Positions 1 to 9,236 of a stretch of 21,613 nucleotides of DNA are shown here, in pieces. The notes under the pieces were generated by a model. The model was not told where the DNA came from. It ran no database searches and saw only the letters and a program-made list of their open reading frames with translations. Position 1 is the first letter of the stretch, and each line of letters begins with the position of its first letter. A program made the translations under genes and the position numbers. Location: contig JAYMSP010002996.1 in assembly GCA_036897095.1 (NCBI GenBank), forward strand, positions 1 to 21,613. Reading direction: 5' to 3'. This DNA is from Plantago elongata. Lineage: Eukaryota; Streptophyta; Magnoliopsida; Lamiales; Plantaginaceae.

Positions 1-300
1 ATACTGCCAAACTACTTATTATATAATTAAACCAATCATATAATTCTAACAACCTTAAATATCAATCATTAATATAATATACATACATATTTTATCAAAT
101 CCCAATACCAATCACATCATACTTACACCAATCATTTATCTCTTACACAACCTATATAACAAACTTACAATGTTCTATCCAATTACAATTCGATATCAAA
201 CAATAATTTTAACAATCCTACTACAATTTGAATTAATATTCACCCATTCAAATACTTCCTACTCAAATCCCCGACCAAACAGCCACTAAAACTCAACTGA
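1..300. repeat. G-poor, strand-asymmetric stretch, probable MITE end
   Basis: A hand count gives about 7 G against about 74 C on the + strand, an extreme skew that fades after about base 300. Read on the minus strand it is a G-rich, C-poor sequence beginning near GTGGCTGTTTGGTCGG. That resembles the 'GTTTGGT' termini of some plant hAT- or PIF-like MITEs with C-depleted strands. The other end lies outside the window, so no inverted-repeat partner or target duplication can be seen. The family is inferred; the skew itself is seen directly. Confidence 0.35.
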
Positions 301-1190
301 GCCACCACTAGCAACAAGTTGAACGACTTCATGGTCCTAGTAATTCTAGCTGCTATTAAATTATACAAAAATGAAAAATGGGTCTCCAATTAGACTTAGG
401 AAGGGAAAAAAACCTTAATTAGACCTTTTATATTGGAGAAATAGTGGGGCTAATATGTACTTAACTCTTTTGTGAATACATAAACTGACACTATATTACT
501 AGTGTGATAGGCTAAACAATTAACGATACAACTAACTTGTGGTTCAAATTGATCCGTCACCCTTTGGATCTCTGTTAGTGGCACTATCAACTATCAAGTA
601 GCAATAGCATTTGTGATTTATTGTTGAATAAATTCGATTTGATTACGAGTTAGAATTCCTCGTGGAAGAATCATAATATCGAATTGGATAACTAAACTAT
701 AGTTAAAATTGAAATTGATGAATAGTAAATGAATCGGAGTTGTTATTTATTTATTTTTTTTATCAATTTGTAGTGTATTTGCATAGATCATGTAATTCTT
801 AATATATTATTTGAATATTAATTAACTTAAAATTGACAATACAAATTAAGAGTAAAAAAAAGAGTTGGTCAAGTTCAATTAGAGTTTAGTTAATTTTATT
901 GATCCGTGTACATAAGTATCTGTATGCTATATTCAATATATTTATTTTCCTTTGTCTATAAGAGTTTTTGGAAGAAAAAAGCTATCCTCACTTAGTATTA
1001 TAGTATTAAAAATATTAAGATATAAGCTAGCTGTAGTTGATTTTTTTTATTCCGGATCGTCCCTACTTAGTGTAACGGGTAACCTTTGATTCAGTCATAT
1101 CCATAGATAAACACTTCATTTATATGTTGAACAAAGACATTTTCTTCTTCTCATTGGATGTTGACCTTTTAGAGTTTACTTGAAGAATAA
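301..1190. other. Intergenic AT-rich DNA upstream of the calmodulin-like gene
   Basis: I see no coding region, repeat array or element ends here. The stretch is AT-rich with several homopolymer runs. Its last few hundred bases must include the promoter of the calmodulin-like gene. Confidence 0.5.
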
Positions 1191-1195
1191 AATGT

Positions 1196-1206
1196 CTCTA
1201 TATATA
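1196..1206 (+). promoter_or_regulatory. TATA box of the calmodulin-like gene
   Basis: The motif CTCTATATATAG lies about 115 bases before the ATG at 1319. It is followed by a pyrimidine-rich leader (TTCTTTCTCTATTCC around 1240), the usual look of a plant core promoter and start region. Transcription would begin around 1230, giving a 5' UTR of about 90 bases. This is inferred from position and motif only. Confidence 0.55.
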
Positions 1207-1318
1207 GTGCTATCAAAACTGTGTTGTAGAATAACCAAGTCTTCTTTCTCTATTCCTCCACCAAGCTCACTTACACTTCTCTGGAAAAGACCGATACAAG
1301 TCCTTGCAGAGAGAACTC

Positions 1319-2034
1319 ATGGCGGAAGGACTCACGGAACACCAGATTGTCGAGTTCCATGACGCATTTAGCTTGATCGACAGAGATTCAGATGGTGAAT
1401 TTTCGTTGTTTTATGTTTAAAAACTTTTATTATAGTACACTCGCATCATATGAGAACTAGAAGTTTGCTATTGGCTAATTTGTTATATCATTTAAAGGGA
1501 TTGTGACTATGGAAGAACTGGCACTAGTGATGAAGTCTTTAAACCAACATCCAACAATTGAAGAGATTCAAGAAATGATGAATCAGGTGGGTGGAAATGG
1601 AGATGGAACTTTAGATTTCCATGACTTCTTGAGCATGATGGCAAGAAAGGTCAGGGAACATGCTGCCGATGAGCTAAAAGAAGCTTTCAAGGTTTTCGAC
1701 CGGGATCAAGATGGATTCATTTCATCAGTCGAGGTACGACATGATAAGATTGCATCTCATTTATAAAGTTGAATAAATAGAAATGTATGAAATTATTCAT
1801 TTATATTAATATCCTAATACGAAACTATTGCTTGAACTTGAAGTTGCAAGTCTTGCATGATGTTTTATTGACACGGGTTGTAAATTATTACAGCTTATGA
1901 ATGTGATGATGATTCTGGGAGAAAGACTTAATCCAGAGGAAGCCGATCAAATGATTAGAGAAGCAGATTTGGATGGTGATGGTCTTGTAAACTACGACGA
2001 ATTTGTGAGGATGATGATGTTTCCTACACATTAA
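1319..2034 (+). CDS. Calmodulin-like calcium sensor, four EF-hands, three exons
   Basis: Exons 1319-1394, 1498-1733 and 1894-2034 join into a 150-residue protein. Introns are GT-AG, and the first splits the glycine codon of the first calcium loop, the classic plant calmodulin intron position. EF-hand loops lie at residues 21-32 (DRDSDG), 57-68, 93-104 (DRDQDG) and 129-140 (DLDGDG). Loops 1, 3 and 4 keep Asp at positions 1, 3 and 5 and Glu at 12. Loop 2 has Gly at position 1, Asn at 3 and Asp at 12, so it should bind calcium poorly. The linker between the lobes is one residue shorter than in calmodulin, and the lysine that calmodulin methylates is Arg115. A soluble calcium-dependent regulator is expected. 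Length and sequence recall Arabidopsis CML8/CML11, but I cannot fix the subgroup. The ATG is chosen because [10 protein letters not shown] aligns with the calmodulin N-terminus. Confidence 0.9.
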
Positions 2035-2721
2035 TTGTTTATGGCGTCTTCACACTTTTATCGTTTTAAATAAGTTGTCTAGTTTTAACTTAATTTTATT
2101 TTTTTAATGACGTGTAAAATGTAATAATATGATAATATCTATGCACATTTCAATGTATTAACTTCCAAAAAAATGTAATAATATCCTTTCTTATTCAAAT
2201 GTATTAATTTCGAGTTAGGGAGACGAGTGACATAATTATATTACAAATTCAAAATTCACAATGATTTAAGCTTGCCATCAACTCCTCTATCTTAATTTTA
2301 TCACATGTATATTTGGTTTCAAATACTTCATATATAACACATCCATTTGTGATTCATTAAACTTATCATCTTTAAATGTTTATCACTAAAGTCTTTAAAT
2401 ATAAATACACAATTTATATTTATTTAGTAAGCATGAAAAATAAGTAATGTGAATTCCAAATAGTAAATATAAACTATTTATTTATTTTTGAATATGAACA
2501 TAGATGCCCAACAAATAGGAGTGACAACTTCCACCCAATCACCTTGCGACACTTCTACTAATTTGTGTTTTTTTAGAACTCCAGCAAGCTTATTATTATA
2601 ACAGGATGGAAAAATTCTATAAATTTATGGCAGTAAGAATAAGCTTGAAAATATTCCCCACTAGATTTGTAATATTAAAGTAAGTATTAAGTAGACATTT
2701 GACTGGTATATTATAAGTTAA
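2035..2721. other. 3' UTR of the calmodulin-like gene and intergenic DNA
   Basis: The first ~150 bases are the likely 3' UTR, very T- and A-rich with AATAAT-type signals. The rest holds no gene I can support. A 9-base inverted pair, AAGCTTATT at 2586-2594 and AATAAGCTT at 2638-2646, is present but may be chance in such AT-rich DNA. The stretch ends at base 2721, the A of the Helitron insertion site. Confidence 0.5.
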
Positions 2722-2749
2722 CTAGTCCTAATTCGTGGCGATGCCACGA
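2722..2749 (-). repeat. Helitron 3' terminal hairpin and CTAG end
   Basis: The palindrome TCGTGGC-GAT-GCCACGA at 2733-2749 has a perfect 7-bp stem and a 3-base loop. On the minus strand it is followed by seven bases and then CTAG (2725-2722), with T next. This hairpin-plus-CTRR arrangement is the known Helitron 3' signature and signals the end of rolling-circle transfer. Confidence 0.85.
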
Positions 2750-3088
2750 CATATTAAATTTTTTATAAATAATAATTATTTTTCAATTAGCACAAAAAAT
2801 AAAAAATCAAAAAAAAAAAAAGAATCAACAGTTTATAATAATAGGATAACATCGTACGTCACAATAGAGTTTTAAACAATAAGAATAAGAAATAATGAAA
2901 ATTTCGTACGGAAAGAAAATGAAGGGAAGGAAAAAAAAAGTGTGAAGACTTCGGATTCCGACATAGATGACAAACCACACGCACTGCATACAAATTAATG
3001 AAAATGATTTTGTTAATTACCGATTTATAATACTTGCATAATAACTAATATAAAAAAAACTAAGATGTGAATAAAAAAGTTATATACC

Positions 3089-4850
3089 TTAGAGATTTCT
3101 AAACATCTCTGTATAAACAACATTGGTAGTCATGTAGGTTGAATTTCCTTCATCATCCAATCCAATGCTAAGACCTTCAGCCCCTTCGTGCTAGTCACAC
3201 TATTAAAAGGCTACATATAACTAATCATGACTGAACACGGGCTTTCGAAGGCTACGTGCAATAATAATTGTCCTTGACTCTTATTGATCGTCACTGCATA
3301 GCATATTGATATAGGAAACTGCCTCATTTAAAATCTAATTGGAAAGTTAGTCAAGTATGATGGGCTTAGTACCATTCGAGCTATGTAAACCTTCTTTCCG
3401 GCTTTCTTTCCATGTATCGTCTTCACCTCAATAACATGTTTGCCAATCTCAGTGATGACTAACCGAGTTCCATTACATAGCTCTTCATGATGATCAATGT
3501 TTCTTAAGAGCATAATAGGACAACCATCTTTCAAACGAATAATGTGACTGGGTATGTCAGAAGTCCTAATAGTATTCAAGAACTCAACCGAGTAAACATC
3601 TTCTCGATTTACGATGTCATCCTCATCGGGACATATGGAATCCGAACTCATAAACTCATGCGTATCTCTAGAGAGCAGCAACATGATGTAATCGTTGACC
3701 TCCTGCACGACCTCATTAGTTGGTGCAAGTATAGCCAGATTCTGGAAATATTGTTCGGCACCAACATTATCACAATCTGGGATATGTACTCTTTACTATA
3801 GCAGGAATTCCTGGACCATCGGAACGAATCACAATATCCTCGGGCAATCTGAATTGAACCTCACCGTCATTGGATTCACCAACTTCACTGTCTCCTACAT
3901 TTCAACAGCCAATCCGCAAAATTCTCTTATGCGATCATTCTCTTAAGATTAGTTCCCAGACTGCAAGTAAATATGCTTATATATGTTAAACTGTAATTCA
4001 ATAAAAATACATTAAAGTTATTTGTAAAAATAATTACATAACTTAAAAAATAATTATGACGCACCTGTAGACGCATGTTCTTATTAATTTCAATACCCGA
4101 CAATGGTCCCAAATCCTCTTGGATGTGGAAAGTGAATGGTGGACTATATCCTGCCTACTACATTTTGGTACCACTGGTAGTATTTGTCTGAAATCTCCAC
4201 CAAAATCAATGATCAATCCACCAAATGGCTTTGCGGATCGTCCAACATTATTACCCCTCATAATGTCCCCGAGGCTGCAGTCAAGAGCTTCAAAGCAGTT
4301 GTTGTTAGTCATGGAAGCTTCATCCCAAATAATTAACTTAGTCATATTCAACAGTTCAGAAAGCTCGCTCCCCGGCGTTAATCGACTACATGTGCTCGTC
4401 TCATCAACATGCAACGGAATGTTGAATCTGGAATGAGCAGTGCGGCCTCCAGGAAGAAGGTGTGAAGCTATGCCACTTGATGCAACCGGGAGAACAATAT
4501 GTGATGTCGAACAAAGTGTATTCCATAAGAATGTCTTCCCTGTGCCACCATATCCATACAAAAAGAATACTCCACCATTACCGAAATCGATGGCCTCCAT
4601 AATGGTATGGTATACACTCCTTTGCTCATCAGTTGGCATGGATATAAATGATTGTGATGTTGAACCATCTCCTCAACATCATATCATATCTCATCACGTA
4701 TCAAGTTATTCATATCATTATGTAACGTTGCACTATCAGGCATAGGACTACCCTCAACTTGTCGCAAACTGAATCCCTTCCTTGAAAGAAATTCTTCTAT
4801 ATCGGAGAGCACAAAAATTTTCAACTACGTATCATTTAACTCTAAATCTG
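3089..4850 (-). pseudogene. Helitron PIF1-like helicase, decayed
   Basis: The best-preserved part (4043-4639) reads PTDEQRSVYHTI, then Walker A GYGGTGKTF, then Walker B IIWDEASM, then GGDFRQILPVVP, all hallmarks of the SF1B PIF1/Helitron helicase. The C-terminal part continues at 3328-3708 (LRNIDHHEELCNGTRL) and on to motif VI (TINKSQGQ, near 3270) and VTSTKGLKVLALD. It ends with a natural-looking stop at 3089-3091 after FRNL. N-terminal helicase residues (LSDIEEFLSRKGFSLRQ, then MPDSATLHNDMNN) reach up to about 4850. Several frame changes and stops interrupt it, for example a stop between 3328 and the TINKSQGQ motif, and a one-base loss where NKNMRLQ is expected near 4070. A GTGCGT donor near 4055 and a TTGCAG acceptor near 3957 suggest a former intron. 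It cannot make a full helicase. Confidence 0.85.
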
Positions 4851-4859
4851 TGAAAAAAC

Positions 4860-5133
4860 ATAAATTATCCGACATACCCCACCCCCCGGCTTGTCAGGGA
4901 GATCAATGAAGTTCATAGAAGATCGAAGACAGTTTTCCCACCTAGAAAGTATAAGCTAATTTCCCCCGTGCCGGGTCCCGTTACAGGTATCAGGTCCTCT
5001 ACATGGCCAATATGGATCAAGAAAGTACCATGGCTACAACACAATTCAAACTCTGGTTTGTCTGGTGGTGTATTTTTTATCTTCTCATTGAACCACATAA
5101 GTGCACCACAGTATCCGCACGGATAAGTAGGAT
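4860..5133 (-). pseudogene. Helitron RepHel N-terminal zinc-finger-like fragment
   Basis: The minus strand reads PCGYCGALMWFNEKI, then PEFELCCSHG. This matches the conserved N-terminal cysteine region of plant RepHel proteins (CxxCGAxxWxxE ... CCxxG) that precedes the Rep nuclease. The fragment is followed almost at once by sequence leading into the helicase part. Only about 270 bp separate them, far too little for the Rep endonuclease with its HUH and tyrosine motifs, and none of those motifs is visible. An internal deletion of the Rep segment is the simplest reading. Confidence 0.7.
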
Positions 5134-6460
5134 CACCGAGATTTTGGTAATTTACACGGTAAACAAATACATATATTAATCTTTATTACTAAGTTATGGA
5201 ATGTCACAGGTTGCAAAATAATACTTTCTGTATGAAACTTACCTACTACATACATGCCTTTATTCCTTCGAGCTTGGCTGTCCTTGTTCTGAATCATTTT
5301 CTTCTTAGCTTTCAATCGTGAAATCTTGAATATATCAGCCTGAGATTTCTCAAAATGATAATCATGTGTATTTATCCAACATCTCCTCAATACGTCTCTC
5401 ATCAAGAGGCATGCACAACTCAACGTCCGGGGGTACATTTATTCCTGTAGTTAACATTGGTAAACCAGATGAATATATAGTTCATAATTATACTTGACCT
5501 ATAAGATAATCTTACTAAATAAGAAATACATATCATATCCTCTTTGATATTGATGATAAGCAAAGTAAGAAAACGGATGTAACTTGAGATGTCGTCTCAT
5601 ATTGAGTGTAAACCTTCTATGCAATTTATTGAATCTTGTGACAACTTTATAAGCTTCACGTGAATTTCATGATTCAATAGACAAAATACAATCAATGTAA
5701 GATGAAAACAAAATTTAAGGTGTTAAATATCTTCAATACAAACTTTGAACCAAAGTATTAAATGACTCGCTTTGTGTAGACGCATTAGACGCAAATTCCA
5801 AATCGGATGAAACGTGCCTTCTAACTTCACGGAGAACATCATTGTCAACATTAAAATTTTTGCCATGTCGAATAGACGTAGAACTCCCTATGATATCGGA
5901 CCTAATATGTGTAGAACCTAACGGGCTGAGATGGTTCATAACGCAACATAGTGGAGTTGAACCACCTCATGAACGTTCACCCATCGGATTCAGACGTCTA
6001 CTATTAACATCTACATTATTAGCTGCAAAATCAATATGACACGTTATAAGTAAGGATTTAACATAAAGTATAACTAATATTAGCTAGATGATATGCACAA
6101 AGAATAAGACATTGAGATTGTTAATATGTATTTTACCATTTGTGATCATATCACTTAAGGGGAAATGACATTCCTACCCCCTTGATCATTTATGATAACA
6201 CTCTCAGTAGACTATTTCACACATCAAATGGTGAGTCTGTAGACAAAACAAATAAGAAATATAATTTACTAAGTGTGAAAATTTAAAATAAAAAACCTTT
6301 TGACACCATTAGATTAATATTTAACACCAAAATGATAAAGGAATACCATTTTCACTGCAATACCTAGACTTCTTTATCGAAGAATCATTACTATCACTTG
6401 TTGTCCGATGTCGATTAACTGGTCGAGCTGAGTGAAGAGATGAATTATTCATATTTTCTC
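5134..6460 (-). other. Helitron upstream coding remnants, unidentified
   Basis: Three short open stretches on the minus strand look protein-like. One near 5300-5440 reads VPPDVELCMPLDERRIEEML and is followed in another frame by a lysine-rich segment. One at 5733-5939 is rich in Ser, Asn and Asp. One at 6340-6451 starts MNNSSLHSARPVNRHRTTSD. They may be N-terminal exons of the RepHel gene, which are poorly conserved and serine-rich, or captured host sequence. I do not recognise them and assign no function. Confidence 0.4.
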
Positions 6461-6739
6461 TAAAAACAAAAAAGAACCATTTATAAATATGAAATTCACA
6501 ATTTACCAAATAAATCAAAAAATCTAAAGTATTATGATTGTTACATAAATAGAAGCACACACATATTAGGTAAAAAAAAAAAGGTGCGGCCAATTAAGCC
6601 CAAAATTTATCTGAAATATAAAACAAAAAGAAAAGAGTGAATATATTTTCCTGGACAAAAATATTTCAAAAGTTCAAAATCCAAATTCATTTTCATTCGG
6701 AATTCGATGAAACACTTTAAATAAAATGATTGTAGTTAC

Positions 6740-7162
6740 CAATGCTTTACAAAATATTACATCCGGATTGCCACTATTGAATAGCTTGGTAAGCACCGGT
6801 TTCGGGACGACAGTTGATGCATCGATTCGCATAGATTTGAGTACATAATCCTATTGACCAAGTTTTTTAATTGCACCACAACGTAAAATGATGAGAATTG
6901 TGATATAACTAAAATCAACATAATGTATAATGTTGGTGGACATTTTAATAGCCTATTTATAGTGTTTCAATATTAGATTCTTGAATGAGAAAAGAACCAA
7001 TCACACGTGGAATGAAAGTGTAGTGGTTGACTGAAGAAAAAAATGTGGATGACCTATTTATAGTCGATGTTGTTACTTAAGTATCAAACCAGCTCATGTC
7101 AACGAAGAATCTGCTGCAGCATGAGAAAGAATTTCCACCAGCATATCTTCGGGAAGATCCAT
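6740..7162 (-). pseudogene. Captured F-box gene fragment inside the Helitron
   Basis: On the minus strand, 7162-7094 encodes the 22-residue peptide MDLPEDMLVEILSHAAADSS plus two residues, then a stop. It is a close match to the start of an F-box (LPxDLLVEIL). At 6847-6740 a second open segment ends LFNSGNPDVIFCKAL followed by a GTAACT donor. The 'GNPxxxxxKAL' part recalls the motif after the F-box in plant proteins of the At1g67623-like type. The DNA between them is not coding. Helitrons often pick up host gene pieces, so a captured, broken copy of an F-box gene is the likely origin. F-box proteins are substrate adaptors of SCF ubiquitin ligases; this fragment is too short to act. The first segment is more secure than the second. 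Confidence 0.45.
6953..7063 (-). promoter_or_regulatory. Two TATA-like boxes, minus strand
   Basis: The exact 10-mer CTATAAATAG occurs twice on the minus strand, at 7063-7054 and 6962-6953, 101 bases apart. Both agree with the plant TATA consensus and point toward the Helitron coding remnants. They could be the promoter of the element's gene or a relic of captured sequence. Confidence 0.35.
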
Positions 7163-7610
7163 GATAGAATTTGACATTTATTTTTTGATTTTGTTGGTCT
7201 GCTACGTTCTAATTAAATTCGTGTGATGTCAAAGTTAGATTTTATGCTAAGTTCTATACCTTAAAAAAGTAATGAAATAAGGAGTTTGTTCAACAAAATG
7301 ATTTTATCAAAATTAAGTGAATGGAAATCGAAAGACTTCCAATACTATTTTTAGGAGTTTGTTGATATTTGACATTGAAAATAGGAGTTTGTTTGTATAG
7401 CTATACATATGGATGAAGTAGAAAATTCTGAATATACTATGGGATTAATCTTTTCGGGAAATAGTCAATTTAATTTGATCCTATTTATTTGCAGGATGAT
7501 TGATGTATGTTTGGTATACGAATTGCCATATAACCCACAATTTGATTGATTGTCACAATAAATATTATTTGTAAATTTAATTAAGCTAATCAATTAGAAA
7601 CATAGGCTAA
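7163..7610. other. Non-coding 5' part of the Helitron
   Basis: AT-rich DNA between the F-box-like fragment and the tandem duplication. I see no open frame of note and no further gene fragment. Confidence 0.4.
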
Positions 7611-7992
7611 TTAATTATGAACATTTATAAACCAATTATGAATAAATGACATGAATTTGTATATACCAACATATCACTTTTAATTTTCCGAAGCTAATCT
7701 GAATTATTTTTATCTTCTAACTTTATATTAAATAAATTGTTACCTCAACCAAATTTGATTGGATAGTTATAATTGTTCAGTGCTGGATGTATATAGACCA
7801 CTTTTAATTAATTATGAAAATATATAGACCAATTGTGAATGTATGGCGTGAATTTGTATACCAACTGGCGTGACCTTTAATTTCCAAAAGCTAATCTCAA
7901 TTATTTTTATCTTCTAACTTTATATTAAATTAATTGTTAATTCCACCAAATTCAATTGGGTAGTTATAATTTTTTAGTGTTGAATGTGTATA
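7611..7992. repeat. Tandem duplication inside the Helitron (two ~185-bp copies)
   Basis: Two direct copies start with TTAATTATGA at 7611 and 7808, a period of about 197 bases. Shared blocks include TTATTTTTATCTTCTAACTT followed by TATATTAAAT, and GGATAGTTATAATT versus GGGTAGTTATAATT. The copies differ by scattered substitutions and small indels, so the duplication is not very recent. It lies in the non-coding 5' part of the Helitron. Confidence 0.8.
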
Positions 7993-8217
7993 AATGAAGA
8001 TTGGTGGCTAAAATATAACATGTGTGACTAAATATAGTATATCCCATATTTTTTCGAGCTAATGTAATACAACTTTTAAATTTTTCTCTAGAGAAAAATA
8101 CCATTTAGCTAACCAAATAAATCAAATAAATAGACTTTCATTTTCCACCTCAAAGATTCCTCATGTGGCATTGATATATTTTCAGGATTCCTCCCACTTT
8201 TATAATGTATATATAGA
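7993..8217 (-). repeat. Helitron 5' terminal region
   Basis: The last part of the element on the + strand, its 5' end on the minus strand. The terminal 35 bases read TCTATATATACATTATAAAA then GTGGGAGGAATCC, the pattern shared by many eudicot Helitrons. The terminal TC is at 8217-8216. Confidence 0.75.
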
Positions 8218-8720
8218 TATAATTTCACATACACAATAGAAGCATATTTTATAACAAACTAAATTGCTGACTAATATAACACGTTAATTCTAGCTCATCA
8301 CTTGATAGATGTATTACTATTTCATCCGCCGTGAACTCATACCTCATCTTCACTCGAAAACCCCTCAATTCAAACTTCTCCATAAATTAAAATAACTTTT
8401 TATAATTCATCACTTCATCGGTTATTTTCTTCGTCTCTTACTTGGTCACAACTATCTATTCTATTTTATTTTGTCTCTTTTAACATTTCTATATTTTTAT
8501 TATGACCTTCACTTTCCTCGATTTTTAATGGGACTCTGAATTGAAAATTTTCATGAACACATGAACACTATAATAAATTTTCATTTACTATTAATACTAC
8601 TATTTTGCAATATAATACACCAATCAAATCAAACAAACACTTTTTACAGAATTTACAGAGGTATTTTTAGATTTGAGCAAAAACCAAATTAAACGATTTC
8701 TTCTTCTCCAATTTTGGATT
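8218..8720. promoter_or_regulatory. Presumed SEC24 promoter region
   Basis: About 500 bases between the Helitron end and the SEC24 leader exon. It is T-rich and AT-rich with no clear TATA box at the expected distance. A pyrimidine-rich patch (CTCTCTCTCCTCCCC) at 8750-8765 marks the likely start of transcription, as in many TATA-less housekeeping genes. The Helitron sits only about half a kilobase upstream of the leader. Confidence 0.45.
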
Positions 8721-8827
8721 TCGTTTTTTCTAGAGAGAGGAATTCACAGTCTCTCTCTCCTCCCCTGATCGCCGGCTCAACAACACTCCGATTCAGCTCG
8801 GTGTCACTGAGATAGATCTCCAATCAG

Positions 8828-9192
8828 GTAATCCATCCACTACTTTTCCGATTCACTTTTGCACCTCTCAATTCACCCAATCTTCGCTTTCCATCACTTA
8901 GGTTTTATGCAAATTCACTGTGATTCAATTACCTTATTCGATTCTCTGATTTACTGCTCGGAGACTGTGATTGCCTTGTTTGATCAAAGCTCATGCGTTT
9001 GTTTCAGCTCTTACTGTTGAAATCGGTGTTGTATTTTGTATTTGGCACTCTGTAGTTTGTATTTCCCTCGGCATTGTCTCGATTCATGCAGCTGCTGATT
9101 AGAATTTCGAATTTTCGATCACTGATTGATTGAATTGAGTTTGGAGTTACCTGGTGATATTAAGTTGATTTTCTTACTTGCTCACTCAACAG
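8828..9192 (+). other. SEC24A: 5' UTR leader intron of SEC24
   Basis: The leader exon ends CCAATCAG at 8827 and is followed by GTAATCC. The intron is T-rich and ends CTCACTCAACAG at 9192, 44 bases before the ATG. A second AG at 9199-9200 could also serve. Leader introns of this kind often raise expression in plant housekeeping genes; that role here is inferred. Confidence 0.65.
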
Positions 9193-9236
9193 AGGTTCAG
9201 ATTTTGTATTGAGATCAAGTGTTGGTTGGAATATTT

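Larger units (their letters stand above)
2722..8217 (-). mobile_element. Helitron (rolling-circle DNA transposon), both ends present
   Basis: Read on the minus strand, the element starts at 8217 with TCTATATATACATTATAAAA, a typical plant Helitron 5' end. It finishes at 2722 with CTAG, preceded seven bases earlier by a short hairpin. The flanking bases are A before the 5' end (T at 8218 on +) and T after the 3' end (A at 2721 on +), as expected for insertion between A and T without target duplication. Inside are a decayed helicase gene on the same strand, an apparent F-box gene fragment and a tandem duplication. At 5.5 kb it is shorter than usual autonomous plant Helitrons, and no HUH Rep domain is recognisable, so it is most likely non-autonomous. 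Confidence 0.85.

Noticed and set aside
1180-1362. Small open frame over the calmodulin-like gene start
   Set aside because: It runs through the TATA box and leader and overlaps the true ATG in another frame.
2586-2646. Inverted AAGCTTATT / AATAAGCTT pair as a MITE
   Set aside because: Arms of only nine AT-rich bases with no target duplication; chance is likely.
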